From Apiospora phragmitis (lineage: Eukaryota > Ascomycota > Sordariomycetes > Amphisphaeriales > Apiosporaceae): 64,000 bases of DNA. Below the pieces are notes generated by a model. That model did not search any database and was not told the DNA's origin. It was given only the letters and a program-made list of their open reading frames with translations. The stretch is taken from contig JAQQWL010000003.1 of assembly GCA_038363925.1 (NCBI GenBank), positions 930,001 through 994,000 of the forward strand, written 5' to 3'. Below, piece by piece: positions 24,088 through 35,498 of the stretch; within the stretch, counting starts at the first letter, position 1, and each line of letters opens with the position of its first letter. The position numbers and the translations under genes are program-made.

Positions 24088-26476
24088 ATGGCGAGGCTGA
24101 TGGAAAGATCAAGTCCAACAAGACCTCGAATGTCGAGGACCTTTTGGTGATCGGCATTGATTTTGGTACTACGTAAGAATAATCCCCCCCCTTCCCCCAG
24201 ACTCGTTGGCAACCCATTGCACGTATCAGACATGTAATAATGAACGGCTCCTGGTCTAGATACTCTGGCGCATCGTGGGCCACGATCGATGATCTCGACG
24301 CTCAATATATCAACACAATCACCTCATGGCCTGGTTATGGAAGGGAAGAGGGGAAAGCACCAACAGCCCTGTATTATGACGACGATACTGGCGAGACTCA
24401 CTGGGGATACGATATTGAGGGCGAGGCATCAGCTTTACAGTGGTTCAAGCTGCTACTTTTGCGACCAGATGATGTCCCAGACTATATCAAGCATTCCCAT
24501 GTGTTCCTAGATGCGAAGCGCATACTGAAGGGAACTGGGAAAGCTCCAGTGGATGTAATCGCTGACTATCTCAAGCTATTCTGGAACCACATCATGGACA
24601 TAATCCAGCGTGACAGAGGCGAGCACCTGGTGGACACCTTGCAGATACATGTCGTCCTCACCGTACCGGCCATATGGAAGGGCTATGCTCGGCAGGACAT
24701 GAAACTTGCTGCGGCCAAGGCGGGGATCCTAGACACCCGGGATGCTGGGCCCACGACTCTCAGCTTTGCTCCAGAACCTGAGGCAGCAGCTTTGGCCGCG
24801 TTCTTGGAAGAGGGACGGCGTTTCGGCAAAGACGAGGTTTACATAATTTGTGATGCCGGAGGCGGAACTGTTGTAAGTACTGAATGCTAAGTTGGATGGT
24901 GTAATGGGTTGCTGACAAGCTGCTTACCAGGACCTGGTCATGTACATGATTGTCAACACTGATCCTATTCAGCTCCATGAGGTGGGGATTGGTACAGGCA
25001 AGTGGCTTTCCTAACTTTAATCTCATTTGGCGAGAAATAATGGAGTAGATACAGGAATACTAATAACTCAAGTATCTTAGGCGGCCTTTGCGGTGGCATC
25101 TTCGTCGACGAGGCCTTCCGAGATATTGTCAAGGAGAGACTAGGACGGAAATGGAACAATCTCAGCTTGACTGGCCAGAAAGAAATCATGAAGAAAGAAT
25201 GGGAAGTGGGAATCAAGCCTAGATTCAAACCTGATAATACGAACCGAGAGCACATTGTGTCCATTCCGGCTGAGGCCATGATGGGTTCCAGTTTGGATGA
25301 CAAGAGCAGACGGCCTTTCATCAAAGATGGGAGGATTCATTTTGCCAGGTGAGTGGGAATGTGTGACTGGACTCCTGGGTGTATGCAAGGAGCAATGTCT
25401 TAACGTGATGGCAGCTCGGACATCAATAAGGCATTCACGGGTGTTTTCTCCAGCATTGAGGAGCTCATTGATAACCAAATCCAGCAAGCCAGAAAGACGA
25501 GTCTTTCGGTCAAGGTATGTAAACCGTCCTCTATTGCCATGCTGGTATCTTTGAACACGGGGTCAAGCTGACTGGTTTCAGGGGATTATACTTGTGGGTG
25601 GACTGGGTTCCAATGACTACCTCTACCAGCACCTCAAATGGAGATACAAACCGAAAGGAGTAGACATTATTCAATCTACCGGCATGAAACAGTAGGTAGA
25701 GCTATGGGGTCCCAAAATGCCGACTCCTTAATCCTGACCTGCTAACATCAATGCTCGTGCTCTAGGCGAACTGCTATTAGCTGTGGCGCCATCTTCAAAG
25801 GGTTCAACGATGGGCCTAATGCCAGGATGATGGATGGGCAACCGTTTGGAATCCAAAGACCCATCGCCATCGTTTCCAGTGTGGCCAGGGAGAGTATTGG
25901 GATAGTGGTTCGACGAGTATTTATCGAAGGGCTTCATGACGTGCAGGATAAGGAATGGGATGAAGTTCGGGGCAAATACATGGCTGGCAACCAAATGTAC
26001 TGGCTCGTCAAAAAGGTATGTTAAACACTTGCATCTCTAATTACCTCCTTCCTACACCGTCTGCTCTTTCATACGAAGCAAAACTGGCTGATATCCCAAA
26101 CTTCGCGTCACATTTAGGGTGACCATGTTGACAACACCAAGCCGATCGAATACACTTGCACTGGGGCTTGGAGGTCACCAAGCGACTACACGGGAATCCA
26201 ATCGCTCATCTTCTGTCACTGCGACGCTGATAAGCCCCCTCAGAGGAAAGGTTCCCCCTCGTCACCGAACTGTGTGAGCTGAAGTGCCATCTTGACACCC
26301 CATACGCATTATTGGACAATTACAAGGATGACCACAAGCCGTCTACGACTGGAACGATCGGGAAGCAGGCAGATTTTAACATCAAGATGGTCCCCTCGGG
26401 AGCGACTGTAGAGTTCTCCGCATTCTATGATGGGAAGCTCATGAAGTCCCAGGATGTTGATGTTGAGTATGCATAG
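24088..26476 (+). pseudogene. Hsp70-like ATPase B, two single-base frame lesions
   Basis: Eight exons can be read: 24088-24172, 24260-24872, 24931-24997, 25081-25348, 25415-25514, 25582-25691, 25766-26015, 26118-26476. Five of the six introns of Hsp70-A share position and phase, and two exons have identical length (100 and 110 nt), so the genes are paralogues. Motifs are VIGIDFGTTYSGASWATIDD, PAIWKGYARQ, PEPEAAALA, DAGGGTVVDL after splicing, GGLCGGIFVDEAF and GIILVGGLGSNDYLY. The extra intron 24998-25080 uses a GC donor (GCAAGT) with a TACTAATAAC branch. Two one-base losses break the frame: after the start (ATGGCGAG, where ATGGGCGAG would restore it) and in a C run at 26235-26239. Family as for copy A; the downstream C-terminal beta segment is VPSGATVEFSAFYDG. 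Confidence 0.85.
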
Positions 26477-27075
26477 GTCTTTCATGGCTCTTCCTGTTCA
26501 ACCTGTGGTGTTTACTTGTGTTCATGTTTCCTATGTCTGTACCACCATATCTAAATTCATAATATTAAATGATACACCATTCAATCATCCTTCACGTGGC
26601 GTGATTAAATTACATTAACTTACAATCTTCGGGTATAATCTTTAGTTGACTGATGCGCCTCGGTTCATGTAGGTTTGATGTGTAGGTAATTATATATCAT
26701 TGAGTGTGTCTGTATCGATGGGCTGGCCTTGTTGATTCGATAGAGTTATTGAATGGTAGGACTAAAATCAATAGTTTCTTTTACACGATATACACGATAT
26801 ACACGATATACACGATATACACGATATACACGATATGGTATATTATGAGATTGAGATTGAGTATCTTTACAACTGGTGAGCTTCCTAGTCAAGATATTAA
26901 GGGGTGGGTTGACGTTGCAGTGAGCGTTGGCACTTGGCAAACCAGCGAAGTCGGCCTCTGGGGCGGTCCTTGCCCTTAAAGACGATACTGATACCTCATG
27001 GCCGATTGTAGATTCCTCATGTCGCATTTCCTAGCCACTCTTACAATCTAACATTGTTGCCGATAGCATTTTCAC
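26477..27075. other. Intergenic spacer with a minisatellite
   Basis: No gene. The only structure is the 9-bp tandem repeat listed separately. Confidence 0.5.
26783..26836. repeat. Minisatellite, 6 perfect copies of ACACGATAT
   Basis: Six uninterrupted 9-bp units span exactly 54 bp, giving an open but meaningless frame (VYRVYRVYR) on the minus strand. It lies between Hsp70-B and the MFS gene. Confidence 0.95.
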
Positions 27076-28218
27076 ATGCGCGAAGAAAGCAAAATGACTA
27101 CCGGCGAAAAACATGAGCAGCAACCCACTAGGGCAATGCCAGAGCAGTTTGTCCCAAGCACGGGCGAGGTCCGCGACTACTCGGTGTTCACGAGTTCCAT
27201 GAGAAAATACCTCAGCTACCTTCTCGGATTCATCATCATCCTCTCGACCTTGACCGCGACCATCTATTTCCCTCTGATTCCGCTGCTGAGCCAGGAGTTG
27301 AAGGTATCGATCCAAGCCATCAATCTCACTGTCACCCTCTACGCCGTCTGCCAAGGGGTTACCCCGCCTCTGTTCGCTTCGCTTGCCGACACCTTTGGCC
27401 GACGCCCGGTACTTCTCGGCTTAGTGGCGCTATACGCCTGCGCAAGCCTCGGGCTCGCTTTGAGCCGCAACAGCTACAGCGTGCTCCTCGCTCTCCGGGC
27501 GCTGCAGAGCATTGGAGGCTCCGCGACCCCGGCGATTGCGTACGGCATTGTGGCGGATGTCGCCGTCGTGTCTGAGCGCGGAGGTATGCTTGGTCCTATG
27601 CAGTCGTTCTGCAACGGTATTTCGGCTATCGGCCCCGTGATCGGTGGTGCCGTGGCCTAGAGCACAGGCGCCTACGCCTGGATCTTCCTCGCCCTTTTCA
27701 TCGTCGCCGTCGTATGCTTGGCCCTCATCGGATTTACGCTGCCAGAGACGGCAAGAAATATCGTCGACGATGGCTCGTTGACACCGCCCAAGATATCCAA
27801 GCTATGGTGCACAGATGCTCTGATCCAGAAATATGGCATGAGTTCAACATCATCTCCTGGATTTGGACGAGGTGAATACCCCAGAAGGCCCAAATGGCGG
27901 CCCATCATGTTGCTGCAGTCTTTACGCTTGATCTTCTACCCCGACGCCGCAGCTGTCTTATGGGTAATTGCCACCTCCTATTGCGTCTATTACACATTTC
28001 AAGTCGCAATCCCTGTAATCTATCAGGACCTCTACGGGTACAGTGACTTCGAGGTGGGCCTGACGTTCCTCCCAGGACTTGTGGGAATGACCATCGGGGG
28101 CATCATTGCAGGAAAACTGTTGGACAGGAACTTCGCCATAATCGCTCGGAGCAGAAACTTCCCCATCGACCAGTCTTTTGCTTCTTACTCACCTCCGGAG
28201 TGTGAGACGCGGCTATAA
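27076..28218 (+). pseudogene. MFS drug/H+ antiporter (DHA1-like), nonsense codon and lost C-terminus
   Basis: A plasma-membrane major facilitator. TM1 is YLLGFIIILSTLTATIYFP, motif A appears as SLADTFGRRPVLL, TM4-5 include RALQSIGGSATPAIAYG and GPVIGGAVA, and TM6 is WIFLALFIVAVVCLALIGF. After the loop, TM7-8 include WVIATSYCVYYTFQVAIPV and GLVGMTIGGIIAG. A TAG at 27658-27660 interrupts the frame just after GGAVA, where homologues have Gln, Leu or Trp; the same frame resumes at once. The frame then ends at 28218 after about TM8 of 12, and the missing third is replaced by sequence leading to the DUF3435 remnant. An intron-like GTAGGT...GCTAAC...TAG string lies at 28227-28272 but does not rescue the end. 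Closest to Qdr/Tpo-type exporters; the substrate is unknown. Confidence 0.85.
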
Positions 28219-28385
28219 TCTTACTAGTAGGTTTCCAGTGCATCCATTACCAGCTAACTCCTCTGTTTATAGAGCTGGTCTCTCTAGACGATGAAATGTT
28301 TACGGTCTTCCTCAACGCCAACCGTATCTATCTCGTAGGAGAGCGCCTTAATCTGTGATATGACTTCGCTGTACTCATGCTAGCT

Positions 28386-29030
28386 CTATAAAGTCTCTCT
28401 CCACTTGGCCGGCAATACTGACGGGAAATTGGGGTCTCTCCTTATAGATGCCGATCGAAAATCTTCGGTAAGGTCACGCCGGGGTTTTAGGCCGAGGAAG
28501 CTTGCAGTTCCATTAACGTTAGTCATGTCTGCTAAATAATGTCCTACCAGGGTTCTTGGATTCCTATATGCGGCAAACTTCATGACTTGGCCCATAGAAT
28601 AGCCGTTATCTAGGGCTACCGCGTTAATTAACGATACAGAATCGATAGAGGGAAGGCACGTACCATCCACTTTAATCAGTGCTTCGCGTCGAGAAGCATG
28701 TAGGCCCATGCCTTCGGGAAAGCCAGCGCGTACGGCCCATGTAGAGGCCTGGGTTCCCCAAGAATTAGGACTCTTTAGTTTGTCTTTCGGCCCTTCGGCG
28801 GACCATTCGGGAAAGACTGGCTAGTCGAGCTTGTCATCCGCCCATTCCAGGATCCTATAGCTTTCACCCGGCCGAGGTGTTAAGGCAAAGATCTGTTCCA
28901 CCGTCCTAAAGTCTCTGAACACTTAGGCGGATAGAAAATTTACGAGCCAGTGCAGGATGGGTTAAGCGAACAGAGGTGGTAGACCATCTTCTCCTACGAT
29001 CTTCTCAACTAGAGGGTGCTCAGGTCTACT
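28386..29030 (-). pseudogene. DUF3435 (FluG-domain) tyrosine-recombinase-like C-terminus, degraded
   Basis: The minus strand carries the C-terminal part of a fungal DUF3435 protein, the family that includes Starship 'captain' tyrosine recombinases. The uninterrupted end (28709-28386) contains LHASRREALIKV, GYSMGQVMKFAAYRNPRTL, SFLGLKPRRDLTEDFRS and LPAKW. Upstream in the same frame are WAVRAGFPEG, FRTVEQIFALTPRPGESYR and KIVGEDGLPPLFA, interrupted by TAG and TAA where Trp or Gln is expected. The usual AGH box reads AAY, so the histidine is lost (CAT to TAT fits C-to-T mutation). The N-terminal two thirds fade into the RIP block. A relic, not an active recombinase. Confidence 0.7.
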
Positions 29031-29600
29031 ATATTAACTAAAGATCCCACCTTGGAATCTTGCAACTTACTTCTTTAGCGTGTCTTATATACCTTTAGTA
29101 TGCTCCGGCTTAAAGTCCGCCTTAAACTCTAGCTCTCTATCTTTTTAACTAATTATATATATAATATCTTAAAGTATAATTAATAGATGCCGAAGCTGTA
29201 AGTTAAAGCACCTCTCCACGGATTACCCCTTTACGAACTACCGCGTTTCGCTTTATAAACGCGTTAGACCTTTAAATAATAATATAGATTTCTCTCGCTA
29301 TTTTTACTTTTTAATTATATATATTATTATTATTTTATTCGTTTTTTTTATTATTTCTTTATATTATCGTTTAATACTTAAAAAAGCGTGTAGGCTATAA
29401 TACGTGACGTAAAGCTCGGACTAGCTGTTCGCGAAGCTGTCCGTAAATAAGATGCCGATCGATCTTACGTCATGCGGCGCCTAGCCGGTATACCGACGCG
29501 ATAAGAGTTAAATAAAAACTAGCAGGTATTATTATTATTATTTAAAACTTAATTAGCGTATTAAGTTATCGGCTAAGCTAGACTAGGTTTCGTATTAACG
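29031..29600. other. Transition into RIP-degraded DNA
   Basis: AT content rises sharply at about 29.1 kb. A GC-richer patch lies at 29385-29510 (TACGTGACGTAAAGCTCGG) whose origin I do not recognise; it may be the end of the DDE transposon that follows. No gene. Confidence 0.4.
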
Positions 29601-30018
29601 TTTATTAAATTTAAATATATAACTTAACGAATATTAAACGTTTTCGAGGCGTTTTATATATTAAAATAATATTAATATACCCGATTTTTAATTAAAAACG
29701 AGTCCGTTAAAACTATTAAATCTAAAATAATTAATTATAGCCGCGTTAATAAAATAATTATCGTTAATATTAATATTTTTTTAATAGACTTAATACGTTA
29801 AAACTAGTTAATATCTCTTTTAAAAGCTTTTATAATACCGACGAAATAAGTATCGGCTAAGGCGTTAGCGGTAATTATTAAGTGGTTACCGAAGCTACTA
29901 GCTATTTAGCCATTAAAAAAGACGTCGAGAAAGGGGAATAGATTATTACCTTAGAGTGTGTAGGCTGTAATAAAGTAGCCCTCTCGCCGCTAGTTATTTT
30001 TAAAAGGGCCGACGTTTA
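29600..30018 (+). mobile_element. pogo/Tc1-like DDE transposase fragment
   Basis: A degenerate plus-strand frame reads FYNTDEISIG, VSGNY, VVTEATSYLAIKKDVEKGE, ITLECVGCNKVALSPLVIFK and RADVY, the first half of a pogo-type DDE domain (N-DE-G box, then the central VTxxECVxA-like strand). It stops exactly at 30018, where a Gypsy LTR begins, so it was split by that insertion. The rest is not found in the window. It differs in sequence from the pogo element at 35499. Confidence 0.7.
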
Positions 30019-30648
30019 TATTACGACCTAGCCTAATCATACGGCCCAGACCTATAAATCAACGGCACGGAACTACGATGCCCCGACCAGGCTACAATAC
30101 CACCAACACCGACAAGACCGCCAGCTATACCAATATAAACTCACCTATACTCCGCGACCGACCGCCGCCCCGCGTAAAGACACCACGACCGGCAATAGGC
30201 CGGATAGGTACCCAGGGAAGCGAGGCGAAACTAACCATATAAATCACGTAACGGATTATTAGATCGAGGAATAAGAAATTACGATCCTACGAGCTAAACG
30301 GATTATAAAAATAAAAATAGATAATTTATAATTTAAAAGAATTAATAAAAAAGGGATTAAATATATAATAATAAACGTTCTTTATATATTTTATATAGAT
30401 ACTTTTTATTTTAATAATTAATTTAAGTATTAATTTTAATTTATTAATAAAGTAAATAACCTTAATAACTTTATTATAAATACTTTTAAGCCTACGTACT
30501 TTAATTATTTTCGTTTTTATAAGCTATTACTTATTATATTAATAAAAGCGGACTTTTATCGCATATTTAAATATTTTCTTATATTATTAATATAAACCTT
30601 AATACGTTTTATTAAGTTTTTTTTAAAACTTAAATAATATTTATTATA
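30019..30648 (+). repeat. 5' LTR of Gypsy element a
   Basis: Begins TATTACGACCTAGCC (TG-to-TA at the first dinucleotide) and ends TTATTATA, homologous to the LTRs at 32269, 54357 and 61447. The five bases before it are GTTTA. Its 5' half keeps many CpA but almost no TpG. Confidence 0.75.
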
Positions 30649-32268
30649 TTTTAATTACTTTTATTTTTATAAATCACTATTTAAACCTTTAAATAATAAT
30701 ATTATAAGAACTATATCTACGCCTAGCCCTAGTAATACTATCCGATAAAGAAAGATCCTTATCGCTACCCCTAGCACCTCTCAGCGAGACCTTGCTATAA
30801 AGGTTGATAGCGATAATAACGATAACGAGCCTACCCGATAAGCGCTAACTAAACGAATTAAAAAGTTCTAATAGGAAAACGCTAATTACTAATATTATTA
30901 CGCACGATTCGAAAAAGAATATAACGAGCTTCGAGTTAAGAATACCCTAAAATAAATACTTTATAATATTAATAAGCTATATAAAAAAGTACGTCTTTTT
31001 TATATAACTATTAATATTATTTAAACCTTTATTATACTTAAAAAAGGTATAAAAATTAATACTTTAATATTATTTAACGGGATAAGTAAAAACTTTTAAA
31101 ACTTTTTTATTTAAGTTAAAGCTTATTAATAATTCTATAAAAGGACGTTCTAAAACGCTACTTAACGAGTCGTTTACGCTGCCTCATTTTTTAAAAATAA
31201 AGCACTCGCTTAATTCGAGCCCTACCTAAATAAACTCGTAAAAAATAATTAATAAATTAAACTATACCGTATAAAGGTATAACGAATCTTTAAAAGTTAC
31301 GATAACTTTAAACAAGCCTTTAAATTACTCTTTTAAAACCTTAATAAAAAACGATAGGCGGAGAAAGAACTCGAAACCTTTAAATAAAAAAGATTAACCG
31401 CTTTTTATATAACCGAATTCCGACGTATCATAACTCGATTAAATTATACCGAAGTTATAAAAATTATAATATATTATTAAAACTTAAAAAAAGATATTAA
31501 GAACGAACTTAGCCGGTTAAATACCCTTAATAATTTCTTTTTATATATAAAACTCATTATTAAGATCGATACTTATATATATAAACGACGCCGTAGGAAA
31601 TAAGGCGAACTATTACGATAAATTAATCGGATCTAGGCTAATACCGGATAACCATGTTAATATAATAACGTACCGCTTAGGAATATTACGGCGTATAATT
31701 ACTATAATAAATTTATAGATTTCGACGTTATTAAATACGATAATTTAAATAAAAAGTAGCGTATTATTTATTATAATTATTAAAAATAAAGATATTACGT
31801 TTAAAAATATTAAGCGTTAAGAAAAAACTTTTAACGAGTATTAAACGAACGATATATTAACGTTATTAAAATAAAAAACATTTTAATAATAGTTATTAAA
31901 AATAGCAACGCTATTATTAAATACGGCAGCCTATTCTAAATAGCTTGTTATAATAATAAGTACGCCTTATATTTAGTGGATAAAGAAGGTATTAGATAGT
32001 TTCTAAAAGCCCTTAAGGGTGGAAACTATAACCGGAGCGTCGCGATACTGCGGAGGGATAACCCCTCTTATATAACGACGATAGTAACTTTATAAACGAT
32101 ATTATAAATTAATTAACGTAATTATTAAACTATAAACGTCTAGTTAATATATTAATAAAAGAATTAATAAATAAGATCGTAAAGTTTAGAGATTTAAAGA
32201 CCGATGAATAGTTAGCTATCCTTAGTATTCCTTACCTTAATTTAAAATATCTACGCTAAGTACTTATT
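30019..32268 (+). mobile_element. Gypsy element a (5' LTR plus gag), cut by a second Gypsy copy
   Basis: The LTR at 30019-30648 is followed by degraded gag, 30700-32268. At 32268 the internal sequence (ending ACGCTAAGTACTTATT) breaks off where a second LTR of the same family starts; the uninterrupted equivalent lies at about 34530-34580 in element b. No downstream remainder of element a is identified. All frames are broken. Confidence 0.75.
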
Positions 32269-32953
32269 TATTACAACCCGACTTAACTATACGGCTAAGA
32301 CCCTACTCGCCGGAACGGAACTATCATGCCCCGACCAGGCTACGACGTTATAATTATTAACCGTACTATTAATTATATTAATATAAACTCTCCTATACTA
32401 TAGAAGCGCGTAAATATAACTACGAGGATATCTTAAATAACGAAAGGATAGACCCGACCCGGGAAAACAGCTAGGAATGAGCCGCGGGACGAGGAGCGAC
32501 TAGACCACCGCTCTGGTAAATAAACTAGGAGCGACGGGATTACGACGCCCCTAAATAAGCTACTAGAATAGATCACCGTAATTTAAAGGATAGATCACCG
32601 TGAGCTAATAACGAGATTACCGTAAGCTAGCGGACGATCTAACGGATTAATAAAAGAAGAGATTAAATATATAACGACAGATATTCTTTATATATTTTAT
32701 ATAAATACTTTTTACTTTAATAATTAATTTAAGTATTAATTTTAATTTATTAATAAAATAAATAATTTTAATAAAACTATTATAAATACTTTTAAACTTA
32801 TATACCTTAATTACCTTTATTTTTATTAATTATTACCCGTTATATTAATAAAAATAACTTTTATTATATATTTAAATATTCTTTTATATTATTAATATAA
32901 ACCTTAATACGTTTTATTAAGTTTCTTTTAAAACCTAAATAATATTTATTATA
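32269..32953 (+). repeat. 5' LTR of Gypsy element b
   Basis: Starts TATTACAACCCGACTTAAC and ends AATATTTATTATA, matching LTR a and the LTRs of the complete copy. It holds a GC-richer block at 32450-32640 with GATC- and CCGTGAGC-type strings. Confidence 0.7.
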
Positions 32954-35498
32954 TTTTAATTACTCTTATTTTTATAAATTATTATTTAAACCTTTAAATA
33001 ATAATACCACAAGAACTATATCTACACCTAGCCTTAATAATATCGTCTAATAAGGAAAAACTCTTATCGCCACCCCTAGCACCTCCCAACGAAACCTTAT
33101 TATAAACGTCGATAGCGACGACAATAATAACGAACCTACGCGATAAATATTAACCAAGCGAATTAAAAAACTTAAATAAGAGAGCGCCAATTATTAATAT
33201 TACTACGTCAAGCTCGAAAAAAAACGTAACGAGCTCCTAACCAAAGGCACCTTAGAATAAACACCCTATAATATCGATAAGCTACGTAAAAAAGTACGCC
33301 TCTTTTATATAATTATTAATATTATTTAAACCCTTATTATATTAAAAAAGGGTATAAAGATTAATACGTTAACACCTTTTAATAAAATAAGCGGAAACTT
33401 TTAAAGCTTTTTTATTTAAATTAAAACTTATTAACGGTTTTATAAAAAGATGTTCTAAAACGCCATCAAACGAGTTATCTACGCCGCCTCGTTCTTTAAA
33501 AATAAAGGACTCACTTAATTCGAGCCTTATTTAAACAAACTCATAAAAAACGATTAATAAATTAAGCTATACCGCATAAAAACAAAACGTATTTTCAAAA
33601 GTTACGACGGCTTTAAATAAACCTTCAAGTCACTTTTTTAAAACCCCGACAAAAAGAGACAGGCGGAAAAAGAATTAAAAACCTTTAAATAAAAAAGATT
33701 AACCGCTTCTTATACAGCCGAGTTCTAACGTATTATAACTTAACTAAACTATACCGAAGTTACAAAAATTATAATATATTATTAAAAACTAAAAAATAAT
33801 ATTAAAAACGAACTTAGCCGGCTTAACGCCCCTAATAACTTCCTTTTATATATAAAACTTTTTATTAAAATCGATACCCGTATATATAAACAACGCTACG
33901 AGAAATAAGGCGGACCCTAGCAGTAAACCAGTCATACCCCAACTAATACCGGGCGACCATAATAACATAACTACATACCGCCTAAAAACACTACAATATA
34001 TAGCTACTATAATAAACCTATAAACCTCGACGCTACTAAATATAATAAATAAAATAAAAAACTACGTAACACCTGTTATAACTATTAAAAACTAAGATAT
34101 TACGTTTAAAAATATTAAGTACCGAAAAAAAACTTTTAATAAATCTTAAACAAATAATATATTAATATAATTAAAATAAAAAACACCTTTATAATAATTA
34201 TTAAAAATAATAATATTATTATTAAATATGGTAGTTTATTTTAAATAACTTATTATAATAATAAATATACTTTTTATTTAATAAATAAAGAAAGTACCGA
34301 ATAATTCCTTAAAACTTCGAAAAATAAAAAGGACTATAGCCGAAGCGTTGCGATAATACGAAAAGAATAACCCCTTCTTTATAACGAAAATAATAACTTA
34401 ATAAGTAATATTATAAACTAATTAAAATAATTAACGAACTATAAACGTTTAATAAATATATTAATAAACGAGTTAATAAACGAGATTGTTAAGTTTAAAA
34501 ACCTTAAGACCGATAGGTAAATAGCTATCCTTAATATTTTTTACCCCGACTCGAAATATTTACACTAAATACTTATTACGGCCGGTTTTAATTAAAAAAT
34601 CTATAATAATTACGTAATAAGGGATAACTTACGGATTTCCTTTATTTATAAAAAACACTTTATATTCTTATAAATTTTATATATATATAACGCTTATATA
34701 AAACACCTCGCGGAGAAACTCGAATATAAATAGTTTCTTTAAAAGATCAGTAAACGACTTATTATATAACTATACCCAGATTATATTATTAAAAAAATCC
34801 GAACGTTAATTTTAAACGGACGACGCGCGTACTTATTAATATAAAAAAACCTACGATAGTTATAACGGTGCTACTTAAAAGGATAGGATTAAAGGGAATA
34901 TTTCGAGGATTAATACTTTAAACACGCTTAAGAAAAATCGCGAGCTTATAGACGTTTAAAGGAAAACGCCTAATATTTTTAAGATATATAGGTATATACT
35001 TAATAAAAAAACCCTTTTATTATATTAAAAAACTTATAAAACGATTATAAATTACCGCGAACTTAATAAACCTTCGAATTATTAAAAAAACCAGAATTTT
35101 AAATATTAAAGATAGTATTTCATACGAAAAAAAGTATAAAAACATTTTTATTAATATATTAAAAAATACCTTATAAAGAACGAAAGGAACGATAGCGACG
35201 ACACGAGGATCGATCGTAAGATATTATTAATAACTTATAAACGTAGCGTATAAAAAATAGACGCCGCTTATTATAAAAAGACGATAATAGGCGGACTAAG
35301 ATAGGTCCCTATACTAAATAATGGATAATCGAGCTATCTATAAGTATATTATATTAATACTAGGCGTAAAAAGAGTCTATATTAAAGCGCTACTTAATAA
35401 CGGAACGTAAAGAAACTATATTTTACTACGAATTATTAATTACTTTAAATTCGAATAATAAAAGAAAAACGCCCTATACCGATTTAAGACTGTTAATA
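32269..35498 (+). mobile_element. Gypsy element b (LTR, gag, protease), cut by a pogo element
   Basis: The LTR is 32269-32953. Gag follows at about 33010-34170, and the protease region at about 35330-35490 has remnants matching 57390-57590 of the complete element, including the LL-DSGA-type motif degraded to LLNNGT. The sequence stops at 35498 where a pogo element begins. It sits within element a in the same orientation, preceded by TTATT. Non-coding after RIP. Confidence 0.75.

Noticed and set aside
26783..26836. CRISPR-like repeat array
   Set aside because: Units are contiguous with no spacers; a simple minisatellite in a eukaryote.
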